From the NCBI GenBank assembly GCA_036877525.1, contig JAZGTH010000001.1, forward strand, positions 7,755,001 through 7,819,000: a stretch of 64,000 nt of DNA, written 5' to 3'. Positions 24,446 through 38,776 of this stretch are shown here, one piece after another (positions within the stretch are counted from its first letter, which is position 1; every line of letters begins with the position of its first letter). A program made the translations under genes and the position numbers. This DNA comes from Chromobotia macracanthus. Its lineage: Eukaryota > Chordata > Actinopteri > Cypriniformes > Botiidae. The notes under the pieces are model-generated. The model was given only the letters and a program-made list of their open reading frames with translations, had not been told where the DNA came from and made no database searches.

Positions 24446-27400
24446 ATACACATGTAACTGAGAGACATTTTCTAATGGCAGATATTAATTTAAACTGTCA
24501 TAATTATATTAATGTCTACAAAACAGTTCAAAAATTATGAAAAAACTCTTTAAATCTGAAGGCATTAAGATCATAAGAAACATTTCAGCCAAAATTCACT
24601 GTGTTTTAAGACATGTATGCTAAACTAAAACTACTGTAAGAGAAGATGAGGTCTCTGTGGCTGAAACAGAGACATCAGGGTGGACAGAGGGGTCAATAGG
24701 TTCACAGGGGCTTTTCACTGTATGTTGACCTTGGGCCAGACAAATTTATCCTCTGTCAGGTCTCTGTTTCAGAGGAGGACTCCAGTAGACCATATTTTGG
24801 CTGCAGGACAACCTCATAGCAGGCATGCGTTTTTTGATGTTCTTTGTTTTTTGACATGTTTGTTTCAAACATCGTAATGTCTTTTTCTCATTTTCATTCT
24901 CTGTCTCTCTATTTCTCTCACTCTCATTTTTTGTTACATGTTTCTTTGTTGTCACATAGCAAATAATGTTCTTGACTACAAGAGTGAGGTGCAGATATGA
25001 GGGGATAATCTTTTTTAACACTCTGTCAAAGGAAAGCAAATTAAAAACAAGTCTACCGATTTGCACAAATAATCACAGCAAATTGCCCATAGCTCATTTG
25101 TGTATTGTTTGTCGGGTAAGACCGAGCTGATTCTACTCATTTGACAGCTTAGTTAGCAGTTGATAGAGCTGTGAAATATCACACTCTCCATAACCATGGA
25201 CTTGTTTTCAATTTGGAAATCACATCCACAGTTCTGCATTTTAATTTTTTTGAAGATACACTGTTAATTTCATTGCACCCAAACAGCATTTTGTGTGCTC
25301 GTTTTCTGAAATCTTTAAGTTTATTTTTTAAAATGTCTCTTATGAAGATCTAAGACTTAAAAAAGGAAAAGAAAAATTTACAGGCATTTTTCTAAAATTG
25401 CTTTGTGAATATACAGTGTTTAAATTATGTTAGCTTCAAGTATAAAATGTTTGAAGCTGTCTTCCCCTTTTATCTTTAGCTACTGTGTGTGAGGGGGTTA
25501 ACATGAGGGTTGACAACTGAGGGTTGACATGAGTTGATTATTGATTAAACATGAGGGAGGTACATAAAAACAATGCAGTCTTTTCTCAGGAGCAAGCAAA
25601 ACCCATGGGGACAGTCACATGCTACACTGCCACATTTTCTCATGAGCCTCTGCCCTGGTAAGACCACTGGCACAGTAATGAGTTGTCTGCAGACCTCAAG
25701 AACACAGTGATGATGACCTGTTACCTCCAACCACATTGTTTGGGGAGCATGATGTAAGGGAGAGAAAACAGGAGAAGGCAGAACAGTGTTTTAGCTCAAG
25801 TGATTTCTTGCTGGTGGCGCCTAGGCTCTTCTGTTAAACCCCTGTGGCCTAAAAAGCTGTTTGTCTGAGCTCAGATTGATCCTCCACTTGATCAAAAGCA
25901 TCCAGATTTTTGTTGATAAACTGTAACTTTGTCATTCCTTGTTTGTATGGTGGATCCATTCATGCACCAAAACTCAAGGACAGACATTCACATGCACAAC
26001 GCACACACGTGCACAAGACACACAAATGGCTATGATTAATGTTCAGTATCTCTGAGAAAAATACACCAGTTTCTCCTGTGTGTTGTGCAGAGGTGCTAAA
26101 GGAGAAACAGTGCATCCTCCATGTCATGGGCATGTTCAGTTTGATTCCTCATTGAGAAAGTTGTATAATTATTTTACACTACGATCCCCTTTCGGTTTCC
26201 ACATTTCCACTAGATCTGCCTCAACAGTTTTCAACATACGTAAAAGTGCCAGTCATTACTAAGGATATTTTCTTGGCTAACAGGAGGTAACAAAATAATA
26301 AACAAAAGCTGAGATTTTTGTAAATAAACAGCACATGCTCCCTCCTATGCTCTGTTAAACTCCTCACAGATGGAGAAAATGTTTCCATGAGGATGTCCGT
26401 GGTGAACAGGCGGGTCTGTGTCGTTCATAATAATCACAGTGACAATCTAACTGTGAAGGAGGAGAGATCTCTATTTGCATCGTAGGATGCCAGTATTCTC
26501 GGCTGGCACCACTGTGCCCACTGAGGGGAAAGCCCATCTCATTAATCCTTCTGGTTCCATGTCATGTGATTAAATTAAAGAACCCCCCCCAATGGGCTAG
26601 GCCTGCTACAAACGCTTACAATACTCATCTGTTTTGCTTTCCTTTTAAAGCCTGTTTCGGCTGTCTGATGAGGAGATAATTACCACCACAGTCTCGCTTG
26701 CACTTCCCTTACGTCCAATGTTCATTAATAACAAAGAGAGGTTGAAGGTTAAAAACTCATTTAATTGCCTTTATGTTAATGATATTATGAATAGCCACAG
26801 AGGCAGAGATTAAAATTTTGTCCAGTATTTGGTTCTAACGACTGGGCCCCTAGAGACCTGCTTATTTCACTAACATTACAGATGCACTGCTCAGTGCAGG
26901 AGGGTTCTTCTGCAAAGACAGAATTAATGTTCATAGCACTTTAGCATCCATGACTAACACATTTCTGCTCCACAGCACGGAATTATCATGAGAGTTGAGC
27001 AGAAAATATGGAGTAGTAGCATAGGCACATATACACACAAAGGTTTGCATTAAAGGACACACTTGAAGATGTCTATGCAATACTTACTGTTTAAATACAT
27101 TTATGAATAGTAAATTATTTAATCACGTTTATTTCAATGGCTGGCTTGAGTGGAGCTTTGGCTGTATAACTCTTATCTTTTTAAATGAAAGGTTGTAATC
27201 AAAGTTTTCTATTTCCCCTTAATGTCATTGTCCAGCTCCATGATTGCAGTGTACTAAAACACAAAGAATTGTAATGATAATAAATCTGCTCTAATGGATG
27301 GAAGAATGCATAAATGATATTGTGTGTATATGTAGATAATATTTATTGAAGGTACATTCAATCTACCATAAAGCAGGAAGCATAATCAAGGAAAGCAAGG

Positions 27401-30089
27401 AGCATGTGGAAGTTGTTAGTTTACAGCCATCTCTAGGCAGAAATCAGGCCAAGGGGGTGATGATGAATGAGACCATCTCCCCAAGCATAAGAGTGACCTG
27501 AATCCCCCTCTCTCCTCCTTGCGTTTTCTCATTCCATTGCCAAGTGGGCCACTATTTTTCAACTACCCCACTTTTAGCTGAAGACAGGCCCGTCTTCCGG
27601 AAGTCCTGACCCACAGCTACTCTGCCTCCTCCCTCTCTGCATCTCCTATTGTTGCCTTTCCTTCTCTTGAAAAACAGTAATCCCATTCGCTAGCCCCCCA
27701 GTAATTTGATCAAATAGCATGCGCCCTTCCTTACCACTTACTGGCCAATTAAGTCAAGTTCTTATGCAGGGGGTCTGGCTGCTTGTGTATTATCTGTGGA
27801 AGAATTGATTGAAGCCATTCACAATCGCTAAACCCTGCTTTAATGATCTAGGTGATAATACTTGTAATTCTTCTCAGTCAGGGGACTTGCAGGCGCAGCT
27901 GTTGGCATGGTAATCCCTGTCCTGATGCACTGAAGTACCAGAGAGGCACTAATCTGTCTCTCTGATTCCTTGCTAGTGTTTCTATTTTTTTCTTTTTTCT
28001 CCCTCCTTTATCCTTTTCCCTCTCCATATGACCATGCCTATATTTGTGAAAGTGTGGACAAAAAATAACATATTATAACACATATACAATAACATATTAA
28101 ACAAAGCATTCATGTTATCTTATCAATTGCATATCTGTTTTACCTGCTTTGCACATGTAAACAGGGAATTTAACAGAGCATGGAACCAAGAATGAGACAA
28201 AAATAAGATTAAACCAACGGCTTTGGAAGGCGTTACACAGATAAGCTCTGAAAATCAATGGCTACATGCCTCATTTTCAAGGCAGACATTAACATTATAA
28301 AAGAGACAGCACACATAATCCAGCCTCCGGCCATTGAGTTAAAATATCAAATTATCATAATGAAGTCTAAATGCATATAAATGTTAAACAGTTTTAAGAT
28401 GAGGGAAATTGCATTTAATGAACAAAATTATGTTGCTAAATATGTCTTTTGCTGTGTAAATAAAATGGTAAAAATGTGACTGTACTAAACAATAAATGAC
28501 TTTACAGAATTAGATACAGAATTAGGGCACAAACTGTTATTCTACATTTGTTGTAGTTACTGTTCATTGTAGTTACTGGCTTGTTACTGTCTTTCTCCCT
28601 CTATATCTCTCTTTTCACACACACAAACCCACACACTCACACTCATTCACAATTTATGGTAAAATTAAAGATAAAGTTGTTCAGAGTAAAGTAAAAAAAA
28701 ATGCATTAAAAGACATACATTTCTTTACATTTGCTGAAGCTGGCCTTAAAGTCGACATCAGAGAGGGAGAATTTCACATGATATGATTTGAAAAGTCAGT
28801 ATGAGTCTTCAGTCAGGGTCAGATAGCAAATGACTTTTAATGGGAGTATCTTAAGAAGGCCACACAGTGAGGGCTGAGCTGAATGCCCTCTGCCAATTAC
28901 ACCTCTACACAGAATCTTTAATCTGTGCTGTAATATAGCATCCACAGCATGTATACCACAAGCCTTTAGACATCACTTAACTAGAAAACCTACTCCCTCG
29001 CTCACCCCCTTAATTCATTCTGCTTAGGCTATACAGGGGAAGGTCAGAACCTCACGTCCCACAGTGTTTCCCCTATTCACAGGTGTCAAAGGTGGCTAAA
29101 GCCAGGTGTAGGAGGGGTCTTTATCAGGGGAATAAGATCATGTGTAGTTTTAGAGAAAATCAGCAAACAGCTGCTGATCTTAATGATAAAGTAAATACAT
29201 CTGCCAAAGAAAAGTAACAGCATAAGCACATACAAACATGAGTACAATAAGGCATTGTGACTAATTATTCTGCTTATTCTCTAAAGTCATGCACACAAAC
29301 ATGCACAACATTGCATTTTGCACATAAAAAAATTAATAAATAAATTGGCCTGTACCACTTCTGGTCACCTGAATGATTATACATTTTAAATATACATATT
29401 CTTTGCAAGATTATTTAGAATGTTGATGTATTCATATTGTTATGCGATTAATGGGATTGATGACAATCTACAAACCAACCCAAATCTTTTTCGTTTACAT
29501 ACGTCATGTCATATTGATCCTACTAACAGCCACAGTTTTAAAGTTAGGCACAATAAATATGTAAACTATTACTGGAAATTAGCATAGATTCATTTTGTAG
29601 CCCATCTTGTGTAATGTTTAATTTCACTTAAGATATGACTGTTAAGGGTGAGAAATTGGGTGTGTCAAGTGGGCATAATCAAAGCTTAGACACATTTAAA
29701 AAAACCTGTTGGTTCCCAGCTGAACAGTGTTGCCCATGTTCTCACGCCAACACAGTAAATTGTAAAGTGACAGTAAATCTCAGCTGCAATGAAGGTTTCA
29801 TGGACTCACCTCCCACCCTCCTCTAAACACATATTTAATGCTACCAAAATGTTACTCAGGTGTACACAAGAAATTGTTATATGTTCAGTGTGCTTTGGAA
29901 TGCTATCTGAAGTATTTTAAATGTCTGTGTTTCTGTGCGTTTGTTAGCCAAAAGTCTGCAGCGATCAAATACTAACACCCTTGAATTAATTGCTATGGAA
30001 AGAGGATTTTGCTTAAATTTGCCAGGTCAGTGTACCATCAAATTACAGTGTTATTTAGACTGAAAAATAATTTCTCACAACTATATGAT

Positions 30090-30107
30090 TGTGTGTGTGT
30101 GTGTGTT
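30090..30107. repeat. GT microsatellite
   Basis: A (GT)8-9 run, uninterrupted. Confidence 0.85.
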
Positions 30108-31289
30108 TGTACATGTACATTTAAAATTTACAATAGTCATATGATTGGCCCTGTAAGTATGGGTGTATGTGATGGATGTTATGGATTGTTACGGTTATTT
30201 GTCAGGGCTGCATATGTTTCCCTCTGCCTGGTTATTATTCCAATCAGTAGAGGTTGGCAGAGTCACATTAATTTGTAGTAATTAATAGCACTGAGGCATC
30301 TGACAGTGTGTTAACAAGAGCCTTTGATTGTTTGGCTCTCTAACTGCCATGCCTTTTGTTTGCATCACCTCCAAGGAATTTGAAATATCAAAGCATTGCA
30401 ATATCTGATACTTGTCAAAATGGAATTTATTAAAGTTTAATTCTTTTATTGATTTAGTTTGGTTTTGATGCCTGCAGTGTCAGCTCCCCTGGTAAAACTT
30501 ATTAGATTCAAATGCTTGTCACCAGCACAAGCCTCCTTTTTGCTGAGAACAATTGCTATAGGCCAGCCCAACAGGCATGGTTTAATTGCCATTAATTAAA
30601 AGCATATCTTTTTCTTCACTGGCTCTGCTCTTAAACAGGGCTTTATGTAGCTGTTTTTGTTTTTTTATAGCTTGTCAGAATCCCTTCTGGCTAGTGAAGG
30701 TTAACCCCCCCCCACACAAACAAATCCGTTCCTCCCTCTCCCCTCCCTCTCCTCACAAGACTTTTCTGAAATCATCTTTTTAGCGTGCTCCTCTGCATGA
30801 TATGATGTGAAGTGTGAGTGGTGCAGTGATATTTAGTAAACCCGCTTCTTGGTTTATTGCGGTATAATGAGGTCAAATGAATCCCCTTGTACGCATGCTT
30901 AGATGCCTCCTCATTTCAAATGCCTTCTGACAGCTAGTAAAACAGCCAACAAACACAACATCGGCTCCCAGAGAGAGTGGACATGCAGAGAAATACACAC
31001 AGAGAAACACACACACACTGCAAATATATCTCTTTTTCCATGCTTTATTTTTGTTGTTGTTTTGTTCTATGTTCTGTTAAATCTTGAAATACCTTTTATG
31101 TTTTAATATTCACAATTAAATGTAACGTTCTTACTGATGAATGGGCATAAATGTGATGTTATGTCACAGTGGAGGGTCAGTGTGTGTATGTATGTGCACA
31201 TGTACTTTAAGAGTGCAATTAATCTTTACTATGGATGATGAACCATCATTGTCCTGTCAAAACCAATTTTCTCCCCCTTTGAAAGCGTA

Positions 31290-31590
31290 CTGATGTCGCC
31301 CTTGGCTGTTAACCGAAATTTAGACACAAATTCTCTCTCATCATGAGCCTCATGCATCGGTGGCCGCCGAGCCGTTTACGCATGTTAGTCACTGCCACAT
31401 CTGGTGGCTTTCACAGTTATTTCCTAAGCAGGAAGGCCTTGCACAGCCCCTGGTGTTGGATTACAAACAGTGACAGGAGCAAAGCTTAGCTCCAGGACAC
31501 CAGGAGAGTGTCAGACATAAATATGCATAAACTGCATCAGGCGGTCAGTTTATCCAGATCGATACTAGCCCACATGCTCTCTAAACAAAT
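31290..31590. promoter_or_regulatory. Candidate conserved non-coding element
   Basis: Unique sequence with a CpG-bearing core (GGTGGCCGCCGAGCCGTTTACGCATG near 31360, containing CGTTTA, the reverse of TAAACG). It also has an E-box CACATCTGGTGG near 31398 and an octamer-like ATATGCATAA near 31521. No coding frame or repeat. Function is inference only. Confidence 0.35.
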
Positions 31591-34500
31591 GTCTTAAGTG
31601 TATTACCTAATTGCGTAGTTTTCAGACCAGACTCAGGCACATCCATGCCCATGATTAAGTCCCTAGAAAGCACCTGTGAGGATTTTTGTAAACTAATGTG
31701 TTTGCTCCGTCTTCATTTTAAAGCTAGTCACAACTCAGACCTGTCAATTTAACCTATATAGCAACACTTTAGAGCTAATTCCCAAGGTCCTTAACTCTCT
31801 CAACTCATCACAGACACCACACTTGCTCAAAGACATATGTACACACACTCGTTTTTTGATACTGCTATGAAGTTGAGAGCAAGTTCCTATTAGAATTAAA
31901 ATAAGCTCCTTTAACGGTCTCTTAAATTGACAAGTGAACAGTGATTTTAGTATTGGTATGTGTCAAAGGTCTGTGAAAATCCTCAGTTGATAAGGCCCAA
32001 TGCTTCCAATTAGGAGCTGGACCTTAGCCAGTAATGATTTCCAGCTCCCTAAAGATGTGGTGTGGACACTTATTGCAAATTACTGACAAAAAGCTATGCT
32101 GTATTGATGAGAAGGAGAACAGCCAGCTCTCCATGTTCCCATCTGGAGAGCGAGTAACGAGGACAAACTATAGAAGAGGCCTGCCTCTCTTTCCATCTCT
32201 CTCTCCTTGACCATAGCAAGCATGGTGTTGCAATCAGACACATGGTGTCCTACTTTTATGACAATGTCTCTGTTCATTTAATGAAACACCAAAGTTGCAA
32301 ATATAACATTTGCATGTACTGTAACTTGCAATGGCCCCCTCTTACCAGGATGCTCTATTAATTATTAATAATAATGTGTTAGACCTTCGTAATCATATGT
32401 GCAATATCTGTCAATGTTGACAGAGTGTTTAGAATTTAAAAGTGTATATTTACATGTTGGATATTTGGAAATTAGTAATTGCCAAATGCTTAACATTTAC
32501 ATTTTGAATAATGTTCATATAGGTGATCTTGTAGAGGTGAAATCATTTGCTTGACAATAAACTGCTTGCACCACGATTACATGAAAATCCATTTGCTGCA
32601 ATTCCATACTTACTGTGGTTTATCAAATTAACTTGTGATACATGTGGCATTGTAAATGACATTGTACACAATACACTGTGTAGTTCAGTCTGTCAGGCAT
32701 TTTCTTTAGTTCTGACCTTTATAATAGAAACATGCCAATACCCTGAGAACCTGGCTTTTAAGTTCCTTTTCAGGATAGGTATGATGTACTGATGTATCTG
32801 TCCCATAGTTTGCTGTTGGCAAAAATTATCATTAAACATCAAATTTAATTTAAGTTAAAGCTGACAGAGGCTTATTTCCATATTATGTTGTAATTGACAG
32901 ATGATTAAAAACAATAAAACCAAAATCAAGTGACCGTTTGTATAAATTATTATTTCACGTCACATTAATTGCAAAGGATGAATAATGAATCTGGGTTTGT
33001 AATAACTTTTATAAAAACAACGATTTTTTGACACGTTTTTGGTTGAAATCTGAACTTCTTACTGTACCTGTGCCTCTTTGTGATGAAAAGTCCTGTCTTC
33101 CTTTGATATCCACCATCATTATGTCAGAGTGAGTGACAGCTTGGCTGACAGGGCGGGTAAAATTCCTGAAATTATCTGTGAAAATCCTTCTTTGTCACAA
33201 TCTTTCGCTCTGGGCTGGAGGTGTCAGACAAGAGCCCAACTGCTTTATGCTAAATGTTTATCAGAGCCATAATTAAATGCCTTGCTCATTGTATTTTAGT
33301 GCAGTAAGAGATCAAAAACCCTGCCCATCCCTGGAAAGCAACTAATGTTAGAAAGAAAAAACAGGACAGAGGTGTGCAAATGGAAAATAGCACATTATAA
33401 CCACACCACCATACACATTCATGTTTCTAAGGCATCTATTAATAGCATGACCATTCCAGCAATGTTAGACACTAAGGTGGCTAGATACAAATTGTTGTCA
33501 CACTGAAGTGCCACATAGCCTCTGATCTGTTGTTATTCTCACTTTCCTTCATCTATCCACTTACTCAATCTTCTCATTCCTTCGTTTTTCTTGCTGGAGG
33601 TAAAATGTCTGGCCCTTGTGGTCAGTGCCATGAAAGCGTCTTCTTTTTGCAGCTCTGTGTTTTGTTTCAAAAAGGCAGTGCAGTCTGGGAGAGTGAGTGC
33701 CCTGCAGTGGCATGCCTGGGGCCATGTCAGCTTCAGCTGCTCCATCAATAGAGGACTGACCTAACATCTCCTGACTGCACTTTGCTGTGTTTCCGTGGTA
33801 TGGTCATAGCACATCTGCCCACTCTCCTATAACAGAACCACCACTTTAAACATTTTGCAGCTATCTCCACCTTTCCAGTTTTTTAATGATGTTTGGACAT
33901 CATTCATATCTACATATGGACATCTTTCCATATATATTTCCAACATCATCACTGTAAGTTGATATTACAAGGGTCTTGTCACACCAAAGTCTGTTACAAC
34001 TCTTGGTTCAATTTTTTAATTGGTAAGAACTACAGGACTTCACCCTCCCCTACCTTTACCCCTCACCCATGTTTCCATCCTCACCACATTTAAATTTTCA
34101 GATAATATGCTTTGACTTTTGGTTGCACGTTTATAGGTCTTTTCCTGTTATCTGCTTAGCTCATACCATGGTGTTATAGAACACATACTCTCTGTGACAG
34201 GACAGCCAGGCAGGCCTGTCAGGAGCTCTCATACACTAATGATTTCCCTTTAGTCTGTTTTCTGTCTCATTGGCCGTTTCTTTCAAAAACAAAATTGCTC
34301 ATTTAAATTCTTATGCCTGGGGCATTTTGGTCTTCAAATATTGTTGGAAAGTGAAAGGATTAGGCAAAATATGTTTTTTTTAAATGTTAAAATATTTTCT
34401 GGTTCACTTTCTCCTCAGAGGCCAATTATGGAATTTCTGCTGGCTGCATTAATGTCAAGCTGACATACCCAGCTATAATTAAACTATGCTTGAAACCTAA

Positions 34501-34937
34501 CTTTTACTTGTAGGTAGATGAGTGTGCTTGGCAGTGACATGGAGACTCACGTCGCCAGCTTTTGATCATTTAATCATTGCTTTGCTACTTCCCCTCTTTA
34601 TTACACCACTGCTCCCTCTCATTGATGATTTCACCTTTATTTTCGGTGTTGCAAAATGTAGTGTTATCTGATCGTTTTGCTCCCCACAGGTGCAGCAACC
34701 ATATGTACATTGTTTACTAGCTTGATTCTCAATTTACACTGTGATGTCTTCTGTATTGTGCCGTGTTTCCTCTCTCACACACACACTGGGCACGTAAGAG
34801 TGAACGGACGTACACTGTGCGATGGGTTATAATGAATATAAATGTTTTTGACAGGCGGTCTTCTTCCTTCCCAACTGTCGCTTGGCTGCTAGTACAACTA
34901 GAATGGCCTTTAATATGTACCGTAACAGAAATGAATA

Positions 34938-34961
34938 TACTACTACTACTACTACTACTAG
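34938..34961. repeat. TAC trinucleotide microsatellite
   Basis: About eight TAC units. Confidence 0.9.
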
Positions 34962-35043
34962 CTACTAAAAGATATTGATAATAATACAAATAAGAGTTTT
35001 ATTTATACACATCGTATTTTAAATAAGAATTATTAACAATATT

Positions 35044-35067
35044 AATTATTATTATTATTATTATTAT

Positions 35068-35098
<31 letters not shown>

Positions 35099-35118
35099 TG
35101 TTGTTGTTGTAGTAGTAT
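35044..35118. repeat. Compound trinucleotide microsatellite (ATT/AGT/TTG)
   Basis: An (ATT)n run passes into (AGT)n, then (TTG)n, then back to AGT. Each step differs by one base, as expected from point mutation followed by slippage. Confidence 0.9.
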
Positions 35119-35499
35119 AGCACGAAAATGTCTTGGAAAAGATATTAGCATTAGTAACAGATCCTAGCTCATTTGCATGGTTTTCATTTTTATTGTGTTT
35201 TATTTAATTGCGGTAGCGAACAGCATTACATAAGTAGCGCAGCCTACATTAGTTAATATACTTATAGACGTACTCCATCCAGCTTTATTTTGTAAATTAG
35301 AGTATTAATTAATTAATTTACTTGTATTGTTAATGTATTGTTTAGTGTGACTTGCGGAGCTGGTTTTAAAAAGCTGAGCCATAGATGCCCGTGCTGTTAT
35401 GATGACAGCGGTTAAGACCTCCAGCAAACATAGCGACAGGCATATCCCAGATTTAGCCTGTAAAATATTTATGTCAGTGTTCATGATCATGATAATAAC

Positions 35500-35945
35500 G
35501 CACGAATGGTTTTAAGTTAGACTAAACCAGCGCTGGACAATCTCAATCTGCATTTTGTTGCTGTAAAAGGAAATCATTTTGCGTCTTGCTCAATTGCTCG
35601 CTCGCCCCTTGAGCAATGCTCAGTGTTCACACTCTCCACCTCTTGTTTCCCCTCTTCCTCTGTCTTATTTCCTCATGATTTTTTGCGCTTTTAGACTTCA
35701 GGTAATAGAAAATGGCACAGACCCCTCCTGACCTCCGATTATCTTCGTGAAGCGTGCACAGTATAGAATCACACGTCACTAGGCGGCTCGACGCCATCAG
35801 CACAGATCAATCACGCGCTCAGTCTCGCGCTGGAATGCAGCTCACGGACAAGGTTAGAGCCAACCGCGGCCAGTCCTGATTGACAGCTTTGATAATTAGG
35901 TGATTGTAAAGACCCTTCTTTATATAAGAACAACTTTGTCAGGGC
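35500..35945. promoter_or_regulatory. CpG-rich orphan block with Pbx/Meis, TCF and homeodomain-like sites
   Basis: About 14 CpGs fall within 35736-35868, far above the surrounding DNA. Next to it lie TGATTGACAG (35877-35886, the Pbx-Meis composite form), CTTTGAT (35887-35893, TCF/LEF-like) and TAATTA (35893-35898), then a TATATAAG at 35921-35928. Further left, TTGCTCAA (35586-35593) and TTGAGCAA (35609-35616) form an inverted repeat. The block is about 6.2 kb upstream of the barhl2 ATG and could be an enhancer, an alternative first-exon promoter or a lncRNA promoter. The motifs are visible; the role is inferred. Confidence 0.5.
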
Positions 35946-38396
35946 TGGTCTGTGGTCGGAGCGCACAAATCAATGTTCTTTCCTGAGCATGCACTATAGA
36001 AAATACCACAAAAAATAACAAAGAGATGCACCTTGGGGATGGACAATCATATGAAGCACCCCACAGTCGCTAACTAAATAATTGTTTTTGACTTAATTTC
36101 ACTTTAAGTTAAACTTGAACGTCACATGTTTTATCACAGTGTGGCACAGTTGAAAGAAAGTGGAAAATACTGTTAAGATCTAGTAAAAACTGCTCACAGA
36201 GAGCACCAACCTTCCATAAGAACTTCTAAAATAACATTTCATGTTGAATTTTGACTCTCATAACAATTTTATGTTAGCCTTTTTTTGCAAGCTCAAATAG
36301 AGCTGTTAGACATCATTAGTAAGAGGCAGTTAATTTGTATTCTGTCAGACCCACGATTTTCTGATTAAAGATGGCTGTCTGTTTTATCCAATGCTGTTCT
36401 TGCTCAGGTGTGCTGTGGGTGCTTTTCTAATAACGTGACACCTACATTGTAACACGACAGAAAGGATTTATAAATATAATTATGTGTATGGTACAAGCTG
36501 TGTTAGTTATCACTAAAATAGCAAATTATAGGTGAATGTAAACACAACTAAAATGGTATGTTCTTATGATTACACCAAGTTTTGTGAAACCTGTTTGTTT
36601 CAGCATGTTTAATTATTTGTAATGTATAGAAACAGACGTTGTAGCTATAACATCTTAATTACCTTACTAAAAGATTTTCAAAGATGCAAAATTCACACAG
36701 ATTTACCTTTCCATAAATCCGAAAAACACATCACATACAGCTTAAATGCTCAGTTTTCTTCAGCATCCTGACATAATGTTTTGAAATTGGACAGTAGTGT
36801 GCACAACAGCATATGTGTCATAGAGAAATATATGGATTTAGTAGTGTTGTCTAACAGCCATTTATTCAAAAGGACATCTTAATTTTTAAACCAGCGCGCG
36901 AAAATGAAATATTTATTTGAAATATTATCTACCACAACAAAGTGTTTTATATAGTTTATCTCGGTCTGACAGTTGTTTATTCATTGCCTTTGTGTTAGGA
37001 ACTGAATGCTTGTCTGAATACTTTTATTTTTATAGCAGTATTATAGCAGTAACAAAAAGTAATAATAAACAGCAAATAATAAATAATAAAAGAATACAAC
37101 TAATATTAAATAAAACAATAATAAATAAACAAATAATATTAATGAAAAACAAATATGTAAAGAATGAACATAACATTTTGTTATCAAAACTTCTTTTTGA
37201 CATCAGGCGTTTTTCAGAAAATGAAAAACCAAGAATAGCCAATTTTTTAGATTGTATATATTTTAGATAGTTTATGTAGACTAAAGTTCTATAGTAACAA
37301 GGGTGGTGACGCTATAGGGACGTGTCCAATATCTAGCTATCACTGAATTGTCCCTAGCAATAATTTCGACCAAACAAACTATATTTATATATAACCACTG
37401 ATGTCCACCTGTCATGTCTTGTCATTTTACATAACTTACATAACGTATTTTATTTAACCAGAAAACATTTAATTGAGGCTAAAAATGTTTTACAACCGCA
37501 GTCTCTAAAAATAGCGCAATTTGTGGTACACAAACAGTTAACAGATCTTGTTCTCTACAGCCTCCTCCAAAACCAGCGCTGATAGGATTGGCTTTGCCTT
37601 TCTTGAGTCCCGCCTCCCACAGGTCGCTTTGTGATTGGCATTACATTCAGTTGTACGAAGCGCCAAAGCTCTGTAAACTAGACGCGTTGTGCAGCATGCT
37701 ATTGATAAGTGAGGGCGAACACATCCTTATACCAACCGTTAATGCACAGAAATATGGAACAGGTCCCGTCACATATTTATTCAGGTATAGTGCATTTCAA
37801 TACATGATAATCCCATATTATCAGGAAAAGCGGCAAACCTAAACGTTACTGTGTGTCTGTACTTGTTCAGACATATTTATGAGGGCCACTTACACAGTGG
37901 AATATCATGGCAACAGACTGTAGTAAAAACAATTTTAACCTCGCTAGTTAAAAATATAAATCATCCAATGCTTATAAATGATCTAAATCGCGTTTTTGTT
38001 TAAGTATAGTGTTTGCAGCGGTTTCTGTGAGGGTTATGCTTAGGTGTGAGGTTTCTAGGCAATAAAAAATATGAATCATGAACCTTATATACAATTTGTT
38101 GGTCTGCGAGATGTTCTGACCTCACCAATGTCAAAACTGACTCCATATCGTCATTAGTTACCTTTAATTAATTACAGAATTCATAAATTCAATATAGACT
38201 AAAAACCTTAAGACATTGTCCTATTTAGTAAGACATTACCTTATTTAACCCTAAATAATGTTTATTAAATTATTAATGTTTATTATTTAAAGTTCATTTT
38301 AAACTTCATTTTAGCTATTCTGGTATGCAGTACATTAGGCTAAATTGTGGAATTTTCCAGGAACACACTGACAGACAGGGCTCATCGCTAAGGATT
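35946..38396. other. Upstream flank of barhl2, no gene seen
   Basis: AT-rich overall, with a very AT-rich stretch at about 37030-37260. One GC-richer island at 37560-37760 has two ATTGG (inverted CCAAT) words and CCCGCCTCC, promoter-like but without a following gene. A TAAACG lies at 37840-37845. No transposon recognised. Confidence 0.45.
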
Positions 38397-38513
38397 TTGC
38401 TGCAATTAGTGAACTGTTAATTAGCATGCTGCTGTGGTCTCCTGAGAATGACTGACGTGTTTAACCACCGCTTTGATATTCTTCCGACATTGCCAATAGA
38501 TCGTTTTCACATA
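38397..38513. promoter_or_regulatory. Duplicated upstream element, copy A
   Basis: It starts TTGCTGCAATTAGTGAACTG, continues TTAATTAGCATGCTG and ends CCAATAGATCGTTTTCACATA. It matches copy B at 39229-39356 with about ten substitutions and two short gaps. It contains two homeodomain cores (CAATTAG, TTAATTAG) joined to a POU-like TTAGCAT. No coding frame is shared. Retention of such similarity in otherwise AT-rich flank suggests a functional cis element or a fairly recent local duplication. Confidence 0.6.
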
Positions 38514-38589
38514 AGGCCAACTCGAGGCCACCTTGAGCCAGTGGTTCAACGTTTTACTTGACCTGCCGAAATTTCCACTTCCCTTTCGA

Positions 38590-38776
38590 AAATTAACCAT
38601 GGTTATACTACAGTTTAAACAAAAAAGATGGTTACCATAGTTACACCATGGTAGTTAACCATGGTATTTTGTAGTGTAGTTTAAAAAAAGGTGTGGTTGT
38701 GAAAAAATGGTAATCATTGGGCCAATAAACATGACTTTTACTTTAACCAATTAAACGATGGTTATTTTTTGTAAGG
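38590..38776. mobile_element. MITE-like palindromic repeat (CCATGGTTA family)
   Basis: Repeated TTAACCATGGTTA, GGTTACCATAGTTACACCATGG, GTTAACCATGG and CGATGGTTAT words give a self-complementary segment, a pattern of a small DNA element seen in many teleosts. It lies between the two copies of the duplicated element. Borders are approximate. Confidence 0.45.

Larger units (their letters stand above)
24446..35499. other. Gene-free intergenic sequence
   Basis: About 11 kb with no supported gene and few transposons. Blocks with mixed GC/CpG content and POU or homeodomain-like words look like candidate conserved elements: 26380-26580 (CTATTTGCAT), 27680-27960 (CCAATTAAG, TGATCAAATAGCATGC) and 31290-31590 (ATAAATATGCATAAACT, E-box CATCTGG). 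A short tandem GAGGGTTGACA duplication lies at about 25505. Microsatellites lie at 30090, 34938 and 35044. Confidence 0.5.

Noticed and set aside
37030..37270. Open frames on both strands in an AT-rich run
   Set aside because: Translations are almost only Ile, Leu, Asn and Lys, as expected from AT-rich sequence.
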